Shown here in pieces: positions 16,419-24,081 of a stretch of 64,000 bases of DNA. Source of the stretch: Nonomuraea guangzhouensis. GTDB taxonomy: Bacteria; Actinomycetota; Actinomycetes; Streptosporangiales; Streptosporangiaceae. The notes under the pieces were generated by a model, which worked only from the letters and a program-made list of their open reading frames with translations, ran no database searches and was not told the origin of the DNA. A program made the position numbers and the translations under genes. Every line of letters begins with the position of its first letter. Positions within the stretch are counted from its first letter, which is position 1. Location: the NCBI RefSeq assembly GCF_019396345.1, contig NZ_JAHKRM010000019.1:1-64000 (forward strand), in the 5' to 3' direction.

Positions 16419-17758
16419 GTCTCGCCCGTGGTGGTGAAGATGACGGGCATCTCCTCGGAGATGCCGGATCCGGCGAAGTACGCGGCGAAAATCGTGTCCG
16501 TCACCGGCTTCAGCTCCGATTCGAGGGGCGGGGAGACGCCGGCCGCGTCATCGACGAATTCGTACCGTACGTGCGGCTTGCCGTGCTGTTCGCTGACCGT
16601 GATGATGACGCCCGTACGCCGGTAGGTGCCGAAGAACGGGGTCGCGTCCACCGTGATGGGCGGGTTCGCGGGGGCGAAGGGCTCGGGCATGATGATGCCG
16701 AGCGCGCCGAGGAGTTCGGTGAACAGCTCCACGTACAGGGCGCGCGCGTTCCCGCTGTTGGTCATCAAGGAGATCGCGACGCCGCTGCCGGGGAAGATCC
16801 GCAGGAGGGCGTGCTGGGAGACGGCGGAGCCGTCGTGGCCGAACCCGCGGAAGCCCTCCTGGTCGTACAGGCACCAGCCCAGCCCCCATGCGTCGGCGGA
16901 GACGGTCCATCGGTCGGGGGAATCGACCTCCCGACGCTGCATCGCGGCAACGGATTCGGCGGACAGGACGCGGGTGCCGTCGGGCGCCACGCCGCCGTCC
17001 AGGTGCATGCGCGCGAAGCGGACCATGTCACCGGCCGAGACCAGGACCCGTGCCGCCGGGCCGGTCGAGCGGGGCTGGATGTCCCAGACCGGGGCCGGGT
17101 CGGGGTCCTGTCCCGGCGCGCCGAGGTGGCCCATCGCGGCCCGGTACCGCAGCGCCTCTTCCGGCAGGGTCATCGAACGCTCGAGTCCCAGCGGGGTGAA
17201 CAGCATGTCCTTCATCGCCTGGTCCCACGTCTTGCCGGTGAGCACCTCGATGATGCGGCCCAGCACGACGAACCCGAGGCCGGCGTAGGACGCCGCGGTG
17301 CCCGGCGGGAGGGCCAGCGGCACCTGCCGGGCGGCTGCGACGTACTTGGCGAGGCAGTCGTCGCCGCGGCCGGTGTCGTGGTGGAAGTCATTGGTGAGTC
17401 CGCCGCTGTGGGACAGCAACTGCCGGACCGTGATGACCTCGGTGGCCTCGGGGTCCGGAGTGCCGAACTCCGGCAGCACGTCCACGACCCGCGCGTCCAG
17501 GTCGAGTTTCCCCTCGTCGACCAGCCGCATGATCACGGTGGCGGTGTAGACCTTGGCGATCGATCCCGACTGGAACACCGAATCCGGCGTCACCTCCACA
17601 CCCGTCGCCCGGTTCAGCACTCCCGAGGCCAGCTCGTGGATCTCGCCGTCCACCAGCACCGCCAGCGCGGCTCCCGGCACATGGTGCTTGGCGCGCAGGA
17701 CGTCCAGCCGCTCCTGCCAGTGCGCCACGAAGCGTTCTTTGCTCTCAACGTTGGACAT
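16367..17758 (-). CDS. Beta-lactamase-fold serine hydrolase (class C/esterase)
   Basis: Serine hydrolase of 463 aa of the beta-lactamase/penicillin-binding-protein-like superfamily. The SxxK motif is S66-I-A-K69. The second motif, usually YxN, reads Y158-A-G160, so the asparagine is replaced. LLSHSGGLTNDF and GHDGS are also typical. There is no signal peptide. A C-terminal domain of about 110 residues (from ITVDATPFFGTYRR) resembles those on esterase or D-aminopeptidase relatives. Its 3' end overlaps the convergent hydrolase. Esterase or peptidase activity is more likely than antibiotic resistance. Confidence 0.8.
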   Translation of the reverse strand: MSNVESKERFVAHWQERLDVLRAKHHVPGAALAVLVDGEIHELASGVLNRATGVEVTPDSVFQSGSIAKVYTATVIMRLVDEGKLDLDARVVDVLPEFGTPDPEATEVITVRQLLSHSGGLTNDFHHDTGRGDDCLAKYVAAARQVPLALPPGTAASYAGLGFVVLGRIIEVLTGKTWDQAMKDMLFTPLGLERSMTLPEEALRYRAAMGHLGAPGQDPDPAPVWDIQPRSTGPAARVLVSAGDMVRFARMHLDGGVAPDGTRVLSAESVAAMQRREVDSPDRWTVSADAWGLGWCLYDQEGFRGFGHDGSAVSQHALLRIFPGSGVAISLMTNSGNARALYVELFTELLGALGIIMPEPFAPANPPITVDATPFFGTYRRTGVIITVSEQHGKPHVRYEFVDDAAGVSPPLESELKPVTDTIFAAYFAGSGISEEMPVIFTTTGETQYCWVGMRAAPKIGLR

Positions 17759-17851
17759 TTCAGCTCCTTCGGTCTTGTGTGCACCCGACGATGCCCACGA
17801 CCGCTGTCAGCGAGCTGATGTGGCGCTGTTACGGGGTTTCGAAGCAGGTCG

Positions 17852-19225
17852 TCACGGCTTGGCCAGCGGGATGATCCTTCGGTACTTGCCGCCGGGCGCC
17901 TGCTGTGGCGGCTCCTCGGCGCGTTCGAGTGTGACGTCACCGACCTTGTGCTCGGTGAGCAGGTGGGTGATCTCGCCGCGCACCGCCTGCCACACCCGTT
18001 CGGCGTCGGCGCCGTCCTCGGGCCGCAGGCGCACGCGCAGTGTGGTGGGCTCGGTCTGGACGATCTGGAACTGTTCGATGCCGGGGGCGCGGTCCAGCAG
18101 GGTGCCGAAGGCCATGGGCGAGATGCTGATGTTCTCGCCGCGACCGGTGGGGAAGGTGAGCATGTCGGCGGCGCGGCCCCGCACCTGGATGGCGGGCAGC
18201 GGGCTGCCGCACGGGCAGGGATCGGGGCGGAGCAGAACGCTGTCACCGAGGTCGTAGCGCAGGATCGGCTGAACGCGGTTGACGAGGTTGCTGAGCAGGA
18301 CCGTGTGCGACAACTCGCCCGGCGCGACAAGCTGATGGTCCGCGTCGACCGGTTCGAGCACGGCCCAGTCGCTGTTGACGTGGTACCAGCCGTGCCGGCA
18401 GCCGACGCTCAGGAAGCCGCACTCGGTGGCGGCGTAGGCGACGCGCACCTTGGCACCGAACGCGGTGGCGAGCCGTTCCAGGTCAGCCGCCGTCGCCGTC
18501 TCACCCCCGACGATGATCAGCACCGGGTGGATGCTCAGGCGACCGGCTTCCTGCTCGCCGGCCAGCAGCGTGAGCATGCTCAGGAAGCCGACCAGGATCG
18601 CGGGGTTGTACCGGTCGAGCTCGGCGGTGAGCTCCGGCATCGGCTGGTGTATCGAGAAGGTCCGCATCGCCCGGCCGAGCAGCGGGCTGTCCCGCTGGAA
18701 CCGGGCCGTCCCGGCGGCACTGAGAAAATGACCGCCGGGTGCGGACATGATGGCGCTACGGCCGGCGCGGGCGAGGGTGCGGATGACGTCGCCGACCCCC
18801 ACACCGGCGCTGGCGCGTGACCCGAGGGAGGTCTCCACGGCCATGCTCCGCTGATCTATCAGGAAGATGCCGCGCACCCCACTGGTGCCGGTGGTCGTGG
18901 CCACCAGGTACTTGCCGCAGAACCGCTCCCCCACGAGGGCGGGGTCGGACACGAACGCCTGAACTCGCTCAAGGGTCACCTCACGGTCGGTGACCCAGTC
19001 GTCGAAGCGGCCCATCAGCAGCTTCTTGTTGGTGACCGGCAGCAGCGTGGGGTCGTCGACCTGCTCCGGCAGGTCCCGGTACAGCTCGCGGTAGTACGGC
19101 GAGTTGGCGCGGGCGTAGGCCACCATCTCGACCAGGTGGGCACGCTGCCGCCGCGCGATCGCCGCGGGACCTTCGCGCATGGCGCGGCGCGCTTCGCGGG
19201 CGAGTTGTCGGCCGGTTTCTTGCAT
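17852..19225 (-). CDS. PaaK-like adenylate-forming enzyme
   Basis: Protein of 457 aa related to phenylacetate-CoA ligase and CapK. It has the ATP-binding loop TTTGTSGVRG (about residues 110-119), the YAATECGF motif of adenylate formers and RYDLGDSV near the start of the C-terminal part. No carrier-protein gene is adjacent. The ATG shares a base with the stop of the upstream tetR gene (TAATG), so the two form an operon. Acid activation as acyl-AMP/CoA is expected; the acid is not identifiable. It is shorter than classical acyl-CoA synthetases but normal for PaaK. Confidence 0.78.
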   Translation of the reverse strand: MQETGRQLAREARRAMREGPAAIARRQRAHLVEMVAYARANSPYYRELYRDLPEQVDDPTLLPVTNKKLLMGRFDDWVTDREVTLERVQAFVSDPALVGERFCGKYLVATTTGTSGVRGIFLIDQRSMAVETSLGSRASAGVGVGDVIRTLARAGRSAIMSAPGGHFLSAAGTARFQRDSPLLGRAMRTFSIHQPMPELTAELDRYNPAILVGFLSMLTLLAGEQEAGRLSIHPVLIIVGGETATAADLERLATAFGAKVRVAYAATECGFLSVGCRHGWYHVNSDWAVLEPVDADHQLVAPGELSHTVLLSNLVNRVQPILRYDLGDSVLLRPDPCPCGSPLPAIQVRGRAADMLTFPTGRGENISISPMAFGTLLDRAPGIEQFQIVQTEPTTLRVRLRPEDGADAERVWQAVRGEITHLLTEHKVGDVTLERAEEPPQQAPGGKYRRIIPLAKP

Positions 19226-19905
19226 TATGGGGTGGTCCTTTCTCCAGTGAGCGGGATGTCGCCCTCGTCAGGCGGTGCGGAGACCATGGGCGCCGGTCGT
19301 ACCGAGAGCAGGCCGGACATGGCGATGTCGAGGCCACGCTGGGTGGCCTCCCACAGCTCCTCCTGCGACCGGCCGAGCTGGACGCTCGCCAGGCCGGTCT
19401 GCTGAATGGCGCCCAGCAGGGATCCGGTCATCGCCGCCGCCGTGATCAGGTCCAGTTGGCCGGGGAACGCCTTCACCAGCTCGTTGGCGATCCGCTGCTG
19501 CAGCTCCATCAGCATGTACAGGCTCTTGGCCTGGAGCGACGGCGTGGTCATGACCAGCCGGGCCGCCGCCGACAGCTCCTCGGGCTCCCGGCGGGGAATC
19601 TTGGGCCGTCGGTGGGCTCTGTACTCCTGGACCATCCTGCCCAGCACCTCGCCCGGGCTCTCTTCCGGCCGGCGTTTCGCGATCGCCTCGAACATCACGT
19701 CGTAGTCCTGCTCGACGTCGACGAACAGCACGTCGTCCTTGCCGCGGAAGTAGTTGGAGAACGTCTTGGGGTCCACGTCCGCCGCCGCGGCGATCTGCGC
19801 CATCGTCGTCTGCTCATACCCCTGCTCCTCGAACAGCGCGATGGCCGCCATGACGATCCGCTGTCGAGTCAGCCGCTTCTTCCGCTCGCGCCGCGTCTCC
19901 TGCAT
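19225..19905 (-). CDS. TetR-family transcriptional regulator
   Basis: TetR regulator with the helix-turn-helix MAQIAAAADVDPKTFSNYFRGKDD near the N-terminus. The start at 19905 (MQETRRERKK, 226 aa) puts the DNA-binding domain at its usual distance; a longer frame from 19941 adds 12 residues of A/T-rich leader. The C-terminal ligand domain is of the mycofactocin/SACE_7040 type by feel only. It is co-transcribed with the PaaK-like gene and probably controls it. Confidence 0.86.
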   Translation of the reverse strand: MQETRRERKKRLTRQRIVMAAIALFEEQGYEQTTMAQIAAAADVDPKTFSNYFRGKDDVLFVDVEQDYDVMFEAIAKRRPEESPGEVLGRMVQEYRAHRRPKIPRREPEELSAAARLVMTTPSLQAKSLYMLMELQQRIANELVKAFPGQLDLITAAAMTGSLLGAIQQTGLASVQLGRSQEELWEATQRGLDIAMSGLLSVRPAPMVSAPPDEGDIPLTGERTTP

Positions 19906-19965
19906 ACTCCAAATATACGCATACAAGAATTTTCCCTGCAACCGGAATTTTGCGCATCGCGCAGG

Positions 19966-20772
19966 TTAGTCGCGGAAGGCGAGCGCGTGCTCGGCCGCCC
20001 ACGAGCGGAACGTACGCGCCGGGAACGCGGTGACCTTCTCCACCGTGGCGGTGACCGGGGCCGGGCCGTTGGCCATGTCGGCCTGGGCGCGCAGGATGCC
20101 GTCCACGGCCTCGGGTGGCCAGCCGCGGGCCAGCATCTCCCGCCGGGCATCCTGCGGGGAGGTCTCCTCCCAACGCACCGGGCGGCCGATCGCCTCACCG
20201 ATGAGGCGCGCCTGCTCGGCCTGGGTCAGCGAGTGCGGCCCGGTCAGCTCGTACACGGCGCCGTCATGTCCGTCCCCGGTCAGTGCCCGCACCGCGACCG
20301 CCGCGATGTCCCGCTCGTGCACCAGGGACATCGCGGCCTGGCCGTACGGCGCGCGCACCACGCCCTCCGCGCGGATCTGCTCGGCCCAGCGCAGGGTGTT
20401 GGCCGCGAAGGCGTGCGGGCGCAGGATCGTCCATTCCAGCCCGGACCGTTCGATCAGCCGCTCGGCCTGCCGTTCATGCTCACGCACCGCGGCCGATGAC
20501 AGATAGACCACCCGGCGGGCATGCTCGGCCGCCATCGCCAGCACCGCCTCCAGCCCGTCAGCCGAGGCGAACGGCCAGACCAGGAACACCGCCTCGACGT
20601 CCGCGACAGCGGGGTGGAGAGAATCGAGCACCGACAGATCACCGCGCACCCTCTCCGCAGCGGCCGGTCCTCGGGTGAGCGCGCGAACCTGGGCTCCGGC
20701 CTCGATCAGTTGCGCGGCCACCTGACGGCCGACCGTGCCGGTCGCTCCAGTGACCAGAATCCGTTGTGGCAT
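19966..20772 (-). CDS. NmrA/SDR-type NAD(P)-binding protein
   Basis: Atypical short-chain dehydrogenase-like protein of 268 aa. The nucleotide-binding motif is GATGTVGRQVA (residues 8-18), with RPHAFAANTLRWAEQI in the middle and no YxxxK catalytic pair. This pattern is found in NmrA-like redox sensors and NAD(P)H:quinone or azoreductase-like proteins. AGGAGG precedes the ATG. The gene stands alone; its function is not assignable beyond NAD(P)(H) binding. Confidence 0.82.
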   Translation of the reverse strand: MPQRILVTGATGTVGRQVAAQLIEAGAQVRALTRGPAAAERVRGDLSVLDSLHPAVADVEAVFLVWPFASADGLEAVLAMAAEHARRVVYLSSAAVREHERQAERLIERSGLEWTILRPHAFAANTLRWAEQIRAEGVVRAPYGQAAMSLVHERDIAAVAVRALTGDGHDGAVYELTGPHSLTQAEQARLIGEAIGRPVRWEETSPQDARREMLARGWPPEAVDGILRAQADMANGPAPVTATVEKVTAFPARTFRSWAAEHALAFRD

Positions 20773-20882
20773 CCGATGCCTCCTCTTGAAGGATCAACTG
20801 ATGCTCAAACGTAGGAGGGCCGGAGGGGATGACCAATGCTTTGACGTGCGGGATTCATACGCGATCGTCTACATGACGATCG

Positions 20883-21878
20883 TCAGGCCGCCCTTTCCAG
20901 GTCGTCATAGGTCACCCGATGCGCCAGCGGCAGTCCGGCGGCCAGCCGTTCCAACTCGTCCACCACGGCGGCGCCCATCCGGGACAACTCATTGCCGTGC
21001 GAACCGGCGAGGTGCGGGGTGAGGAAGACGTTGGGCAGGTCGAACAGCTGCGAGTGCGGCGGCAGCGGCTCCGGCTCGGTGACGTCGAGGATCGCCGACA
21101 GCCGCCCCGACTTCAGCTCGGCCACCAGCGCGTCGGTGTCCACCAGGCTGCCCCTGGCCGTGTTGATCAGCACCGCGCCGTCCGGCATCAGCTTCAGGCG
21201 TTCGCGGTCCAGCATGTGCCTGGTCTCCGAGGTGGCCGGGGCGTGCAGGCTGACGATGTCGCTGCGGCTGAGCAGCTCTTCGAGTGACGCCTGCGGGATC
21301 CCGTCCACGCTGGTGTAGGGGTCGTACAGGCACAGTTCCAGGTCGTAGGGCGCGAGCAGGTCGATCACCTTGCGGCCGATCCGGGAGGCGCCGACGATGC
21401 CCACCCGCCTGCCGTTGTTGCCGACCGAGGCCTGGATCTGGGCGAGGGTGAAGGTGCGCTCGCGCCGGTAACGCTCGCCCAGGGTGAAGATGCCCTTGCC
21501 GGCCAGCAGGATCGCGCCGACGGTGTATTCGGCCACCGGCACCGCGTTGGCGTCGGCCGCCGAGGAGATCAGCAGGTCGCGCTCCCAGCAGGCCGGGGAG
21601 ACCAGGCTCTTCACCGAGCCGGCCGCGTGCAGCACGGCCCGCAGCCTGGGGGCGGCGGCCAGCAGCTCCTCGTCCAGCGGGGGGCAGCCCCAGCCGGTGA
21701 TCAGGATCTCGGTCTCGGCGAGGGAGTCGAGGGACAGGCGGGGATCGTCGAACCGCTCGGCGACCAGCGTCACGTCGATGTCCGCGATCGTGTCCAGACG
21801 TCGCAGCAGGGGCGCGGGGAAGAGCAGCGCGAGGTGTTCCTCGTGCATGGCGAACAGCGCCTTCGGGCGGGTGGACAC
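20883..21878 (-). CDS. D-2-hydroxyacid dehydrogenase family protein
   Basis: NAD-dependent 2-hydroxyacid dehydrogenase of 331 aa. The NAD-binding motif is VGIVGASRIGRKVIDL, the catalytic arginine is in INTARGSLVDTDAL, the glutamate in DVTEPEPLP and the histidine in LTPHLAGSHGNE. GTG at 21878 is chosen because GGAGGG lies 7 bases upstream; the open frame reaches TTG 21935 but that would swallow a palindrome. It is divergent from the glycan ABC importer, so it may act on a sugar acid from that substrate. Confidence 0.85.
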   Translation of the reverse strand: MSTRPKALFAMHEEHLALLFPAPLLRRLDTIADIDVTLVAERFDDPRLSLDSLAETEILITGWGCPPLDEELLAAAPRLRAVLHAAGSVKSLVSPACWERDLLISSAADANAVPVAEYTVGAILLAGKGIFTLGERYRRERTFTLAQIQASVGNNGRRVGIVGASRIGRKVIDLLAPYDLELCLYDPYTSVDGIPQASLEELLSRSDIVSLHAPATSETRHMLDRERLKLMPDGAVLINTARGSLVDTDALVAELKSGRLSAILDVTEPEPLPPHSQLFDLPNVFLTPHLAGSHGNELSRMGAAVVDELERLAAGLPLAHRVTYDDLERAA

Positions 21879-21905
21879 GGAGAAGCCCTCCACTTCGTAG
21901 ATATC

Positions 21906-21923
21906 GGTTTCTACGGTAGAACC
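21906..21923. promoter_or_regulatory. Inverted repeat upstream of hydroxyacid dehydrogenase gene
   Basis: Imperfect palindrome GGTTTCTACGGTAGAACC in the leader of the minus-strand dehydrogenase gene. The half GGTTTCTA recurs at 22071 nearer the ABC operon, so one regulator could bind both sides of the divergent region. Function is inferred. Confidence 0.35.
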
Positions 21924-21988
21924 ACGGCCGCTCAATGGTCAACGCTTGCCTGGGAAGCCAGAGTTGGCGCAGGTAGTCGCATCACTCT

Positions 21989-22007
21989 TGATCAAAGCGT
22001 GGTCAAA
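21989..22007. promoter_or_regulatory. Inverted repeat TTGATCA-N5-TGGTCAA
   Basis: Near-perfect inverted repeat (6 of 7 pairs) in the divergent intergenic region. A further TGGTCAA half-site lies at 21936. It is placed suitably for a regulator of the sugar importer, dehydrogenase gene or both. Confidence 0.4.
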
Positions 22008-22156
22008 TGTAACATATCCGTAACGCATTCTTGTGGGACGAGCTGTGCGGTCGTAGCGTTCGCAGAGACCGGTTTCTATCGCCGGGCAGCTCCGCCAACC
22101 ATCGCGGCGGATGTCAGCGCGCAGAACTGCCGTGATGCCCAATCTGGAGGAATGTC

Positions 22157-22213
22157 ATGAACGGCACCCGATGCCACCGGCCGAGTGCGGCGAGAGCGCG
22201 GTCCTGGCGATGA
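22157..22213 (+). CDS. 18-codon leader peptide of the ABC importer operon
   Basis: Short reading frame encoding MNGTRCHRPSAARARSWR. It has the best ribosome-binding site of the region, GGAGG at 22146-22150, 6 bases before its ATG. Its TGA overlaps the ATG of the first permease gene (ATGA at 22210), while that permease ATG has no good Shine-Dalgarno of its own. Translation of the permease therefore probably depends on ribosomes finishing this peptide. Five arginines in 18 residues could give codon-dependent control. Not a recognised family. Confidence 0.55.
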   Translation: MNGTRCHRPSAARARSWR

Positions 22214-23187
22214 GCAGGGTAGAGACCAGGCAGGTGACGCAAGTGAGACCGCCGTCAGAGCCGCCGCCCAAGAGCAAGCGCCGCACCCGGGTGAGCCTGG
22301 CGGCCGGGCTGCTCGCGCTGCCGGCGGTCGTCTACTTCGTGGTCTTCAACTACCTGCCCATGGCCGGTCTGGTGGTCGCGTTCAAGTCCTTCGACGTCTC
22401 TCAGGGCATCTTCGGCAGCCCCTGGAACGGCCTGGAGAACTTCAGGTACTTCCTGGACTCCGGGGACGCGGCACGGATCATGTTCAACACGATCTTCCTC
22501 AACGCGCTGTTCCTGGCCACGACCCTCGCCGCGGGGGTCACTCTGGCGATCATGCTGAACGAGATCCGGAGCACGCTGTTCAAACGGGTCTCCCAGTCCG
22601 TGGTCTTCTTCCCCTACTTCGTCTCCCCCGTGGTCATCAGCATCATGTTGCAGGTCTTCCTCGCGGGCGCCTCCGGCGGCGGCGGGGCCGTCAACGACAT
22701 GCTGAACCTGTTCTCCCTGCCCACGCTGGACTGGTACACCGAGCCGGGACCGTGGCCGTGGATCCTCACCGTGGTGAAGGTCTGGCAGCTGGGCGGCTAC
22801 ATGAGCGTCATCTTCCTGGCCGCGATCACCGGGATCCCCGAGGAGGTCTACGAGGCCGGGATGATCGACGGCGCGTCGAGGGCGCAGATGGCCTGGCGGA
22901 TCACCCTTCCGCTGCTGCGGCCCACCGCGGGGGTCCTGACGGTGCTGGGCGTCGGCCGCATCTTCTACGGCGACTTCGGCACCATCTACGCGATCGTCGG
23001 CGACAACGGCACCCTGTTCGACACGACGGACGTCATCGACACGTACGTGTTCCGCGCCCTGCGTCAGCTCGGCGACTTCGGCACCACCGCCGCGGTGGGC
23101 CTGTTCCAGTCGGTGGTCGGGTTCGTCCTCGTGGTGATCGCGGTCATGATCCAGCGCAAGTACGCCAAGGAGACCAGCGTCCTATGA
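22210..23187 (+). CDS. Glycan ABC transporter permease (LplB/CUT1 type)
   Basis: Permease of 325 aa with six transmembrane segments and the MetI-like coupling motif EAGMIDGASRAQMAWRITLP. It belongs to the LplB family, which imports complex oligosaccharides (pectin- or xylan-derived). ATG 22210 is chosen over in-frame ATGs at 22111, 22135 and 22171 because it is coupled to the leader peptide and gives the usual family length. The stop overlaps the next permease start. No ATPase gene is in the operon; these systems usually share MsmK/MsiK-type ATPases. Confidence 0.88.
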   Translation: MSRVETRQVTQVRPPSEPPPKSKRRTRVSLAAGLLALPAVVYFVVFNYLPMAGLVVAFKSFDVSQGIFGSPWNGLENFRYFLDSGDAARIMFNTIFLNALFLATTLAAGVTLAIMLNEIRSTLFKRVSQSVVFFPYFVSPVVISIMLQVFLAGASGGGGAVNDMLNLFSLPTLDWYTEPGPWPWILTVVKVWQLGGYMSVIFLAAITGIPEEVYEAGMIDGASRAQMAWRITLPLLRPTAGVLTVLGVGRIFYGDFGTIYAIVGDNGTLFDTTDVIDTYVFRALRQLGDFGTTAAVGLFQSVVGFVLVVIAVMIQRKYAKETSVL

Positions 23188-24050
23188 GCCGTAGAAAGCT
23201 GGAGCCCTTCACGATCATCAGCATCATCGGCGTCGGATTCGCCGTGCTGGCCTGCGCCGTCCCGTTCTGGCTGATCATCTCGGGGTCCTTTGCCAGTGAG
23301 GTGGACCTGGCGGTGACCGGGTACAGCCTCTTCCCCTCGGCCTTCGACCTCACCGCGTACAAGATGATCTTCACGGGTCCGGCGGTGCTCGACGCCTACA
23401 TCGCCAGCGTCTTCATCACCGTGGTCGGCACCGCCCTGTCCCTGGCCGTGACCTCGGGAGTGAGCTGGGTCATCGCCCGGCGCCTGCCGTACATCAGCCG
23501 GCCGCTGACCATCTTCGCCTACCTGCCGATGCTGTTCACCGGAGGGCTCGTACCGCTGTACCTGCTGGTCACGCAGTATCTGCACCTGCAGAACAGCTAC
23601 TTCGCGGTGATCCTGCCGCTGCTGGTCGCGCCGTTCCTGGTCTTCATCCAGGTGAGCGCCTTCCGTCAGCTCCCCGCGTCGATCTTCGAATCGGCCAAGG
23701 TGGACGGCGCGGGCGAGCTGCGGATCTTCTTCCAGATCGCGCTGCCGCTGTCCAAACCGATCCTCGCCGTCGTGGGCCTGTTCTACGCGGTGCACTACTG
23801 GAACGAGTGGTTCACCGCGCTGCTGTTCATCGACGACGTCCACAAGTTCCCGCTCCCCCTGGTCCTGCAGAACCTGATCTCCAACATCTCGTTCACGCAG
23901 ATGCTGCCGCAGCTCGCCGAGCAGGCGACGCCGGTCTACCAGCTCCGGCTGGCCCTCACGGCCGTGACCATCGGCCCGATCCTGCTGGCCTACCCCTTCG
24001 CCCAGCGCTACTTCGTCAAAGGCATCACCCTTGGCGCCACCAAGGGCTGA
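23184..24050 (+). CDS. Glycan ABC transporter permease (YtcP/CUT1 type)
   Basis: Second permease, 288 aa, six hydrophobic segments, with the coupling loop ESAKVDGAGELRIFFQIALP. It belongs to the YtcP/MalG-like family and ends in the usual KGITLGATKG. The ATG overlaps the stop of the first permease (ATGA). It pairs with it to form the membrane channel. Confidence 0.9.
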   Translation: MSRRKLEPFTIISIIGVGFAVLACAVPFWLIISGSFASEVDLAVTGYSLFPSAFDLTAYKMIFTGPAVLDAYIASVFITVVGTALSLAVTSGVSWVIARRLPYISRPLTIFAYLPMLFTGGLVPLYLLVTQYLHLQNSYFAVILPLLVAPFLVFIQVSAFRQLPASIFESAKVDGAGELRIFFQIALPLSKPILAVVGLFYAVHYWNEWFTALLFIDDVHKFPLPLVLQNLISNISFTQMLPQLAEQATPVYQLRLALTAVTIGPILLAYPFAQRYFVKGITLGATKG

Positions 24051-24081
24051 CCTCGCTCGCTCCCCCCATCAAGGAGACACC

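Noticed and set aside
16367..17758. Antibiotic beta-lactamase
   Set aside because: No signal peptide, YxN replaced by YAG, and an extra C-terminal domain typical of esterase or peptidase relatives.
21879..21935. N-terminal extension of the hydroxyacid dehydrogenase from TTG 21935
   Set aside because: The GTG at 21878 has a strong GGAGGG, and the extension would cover a palindrome without adding homologous sequence.
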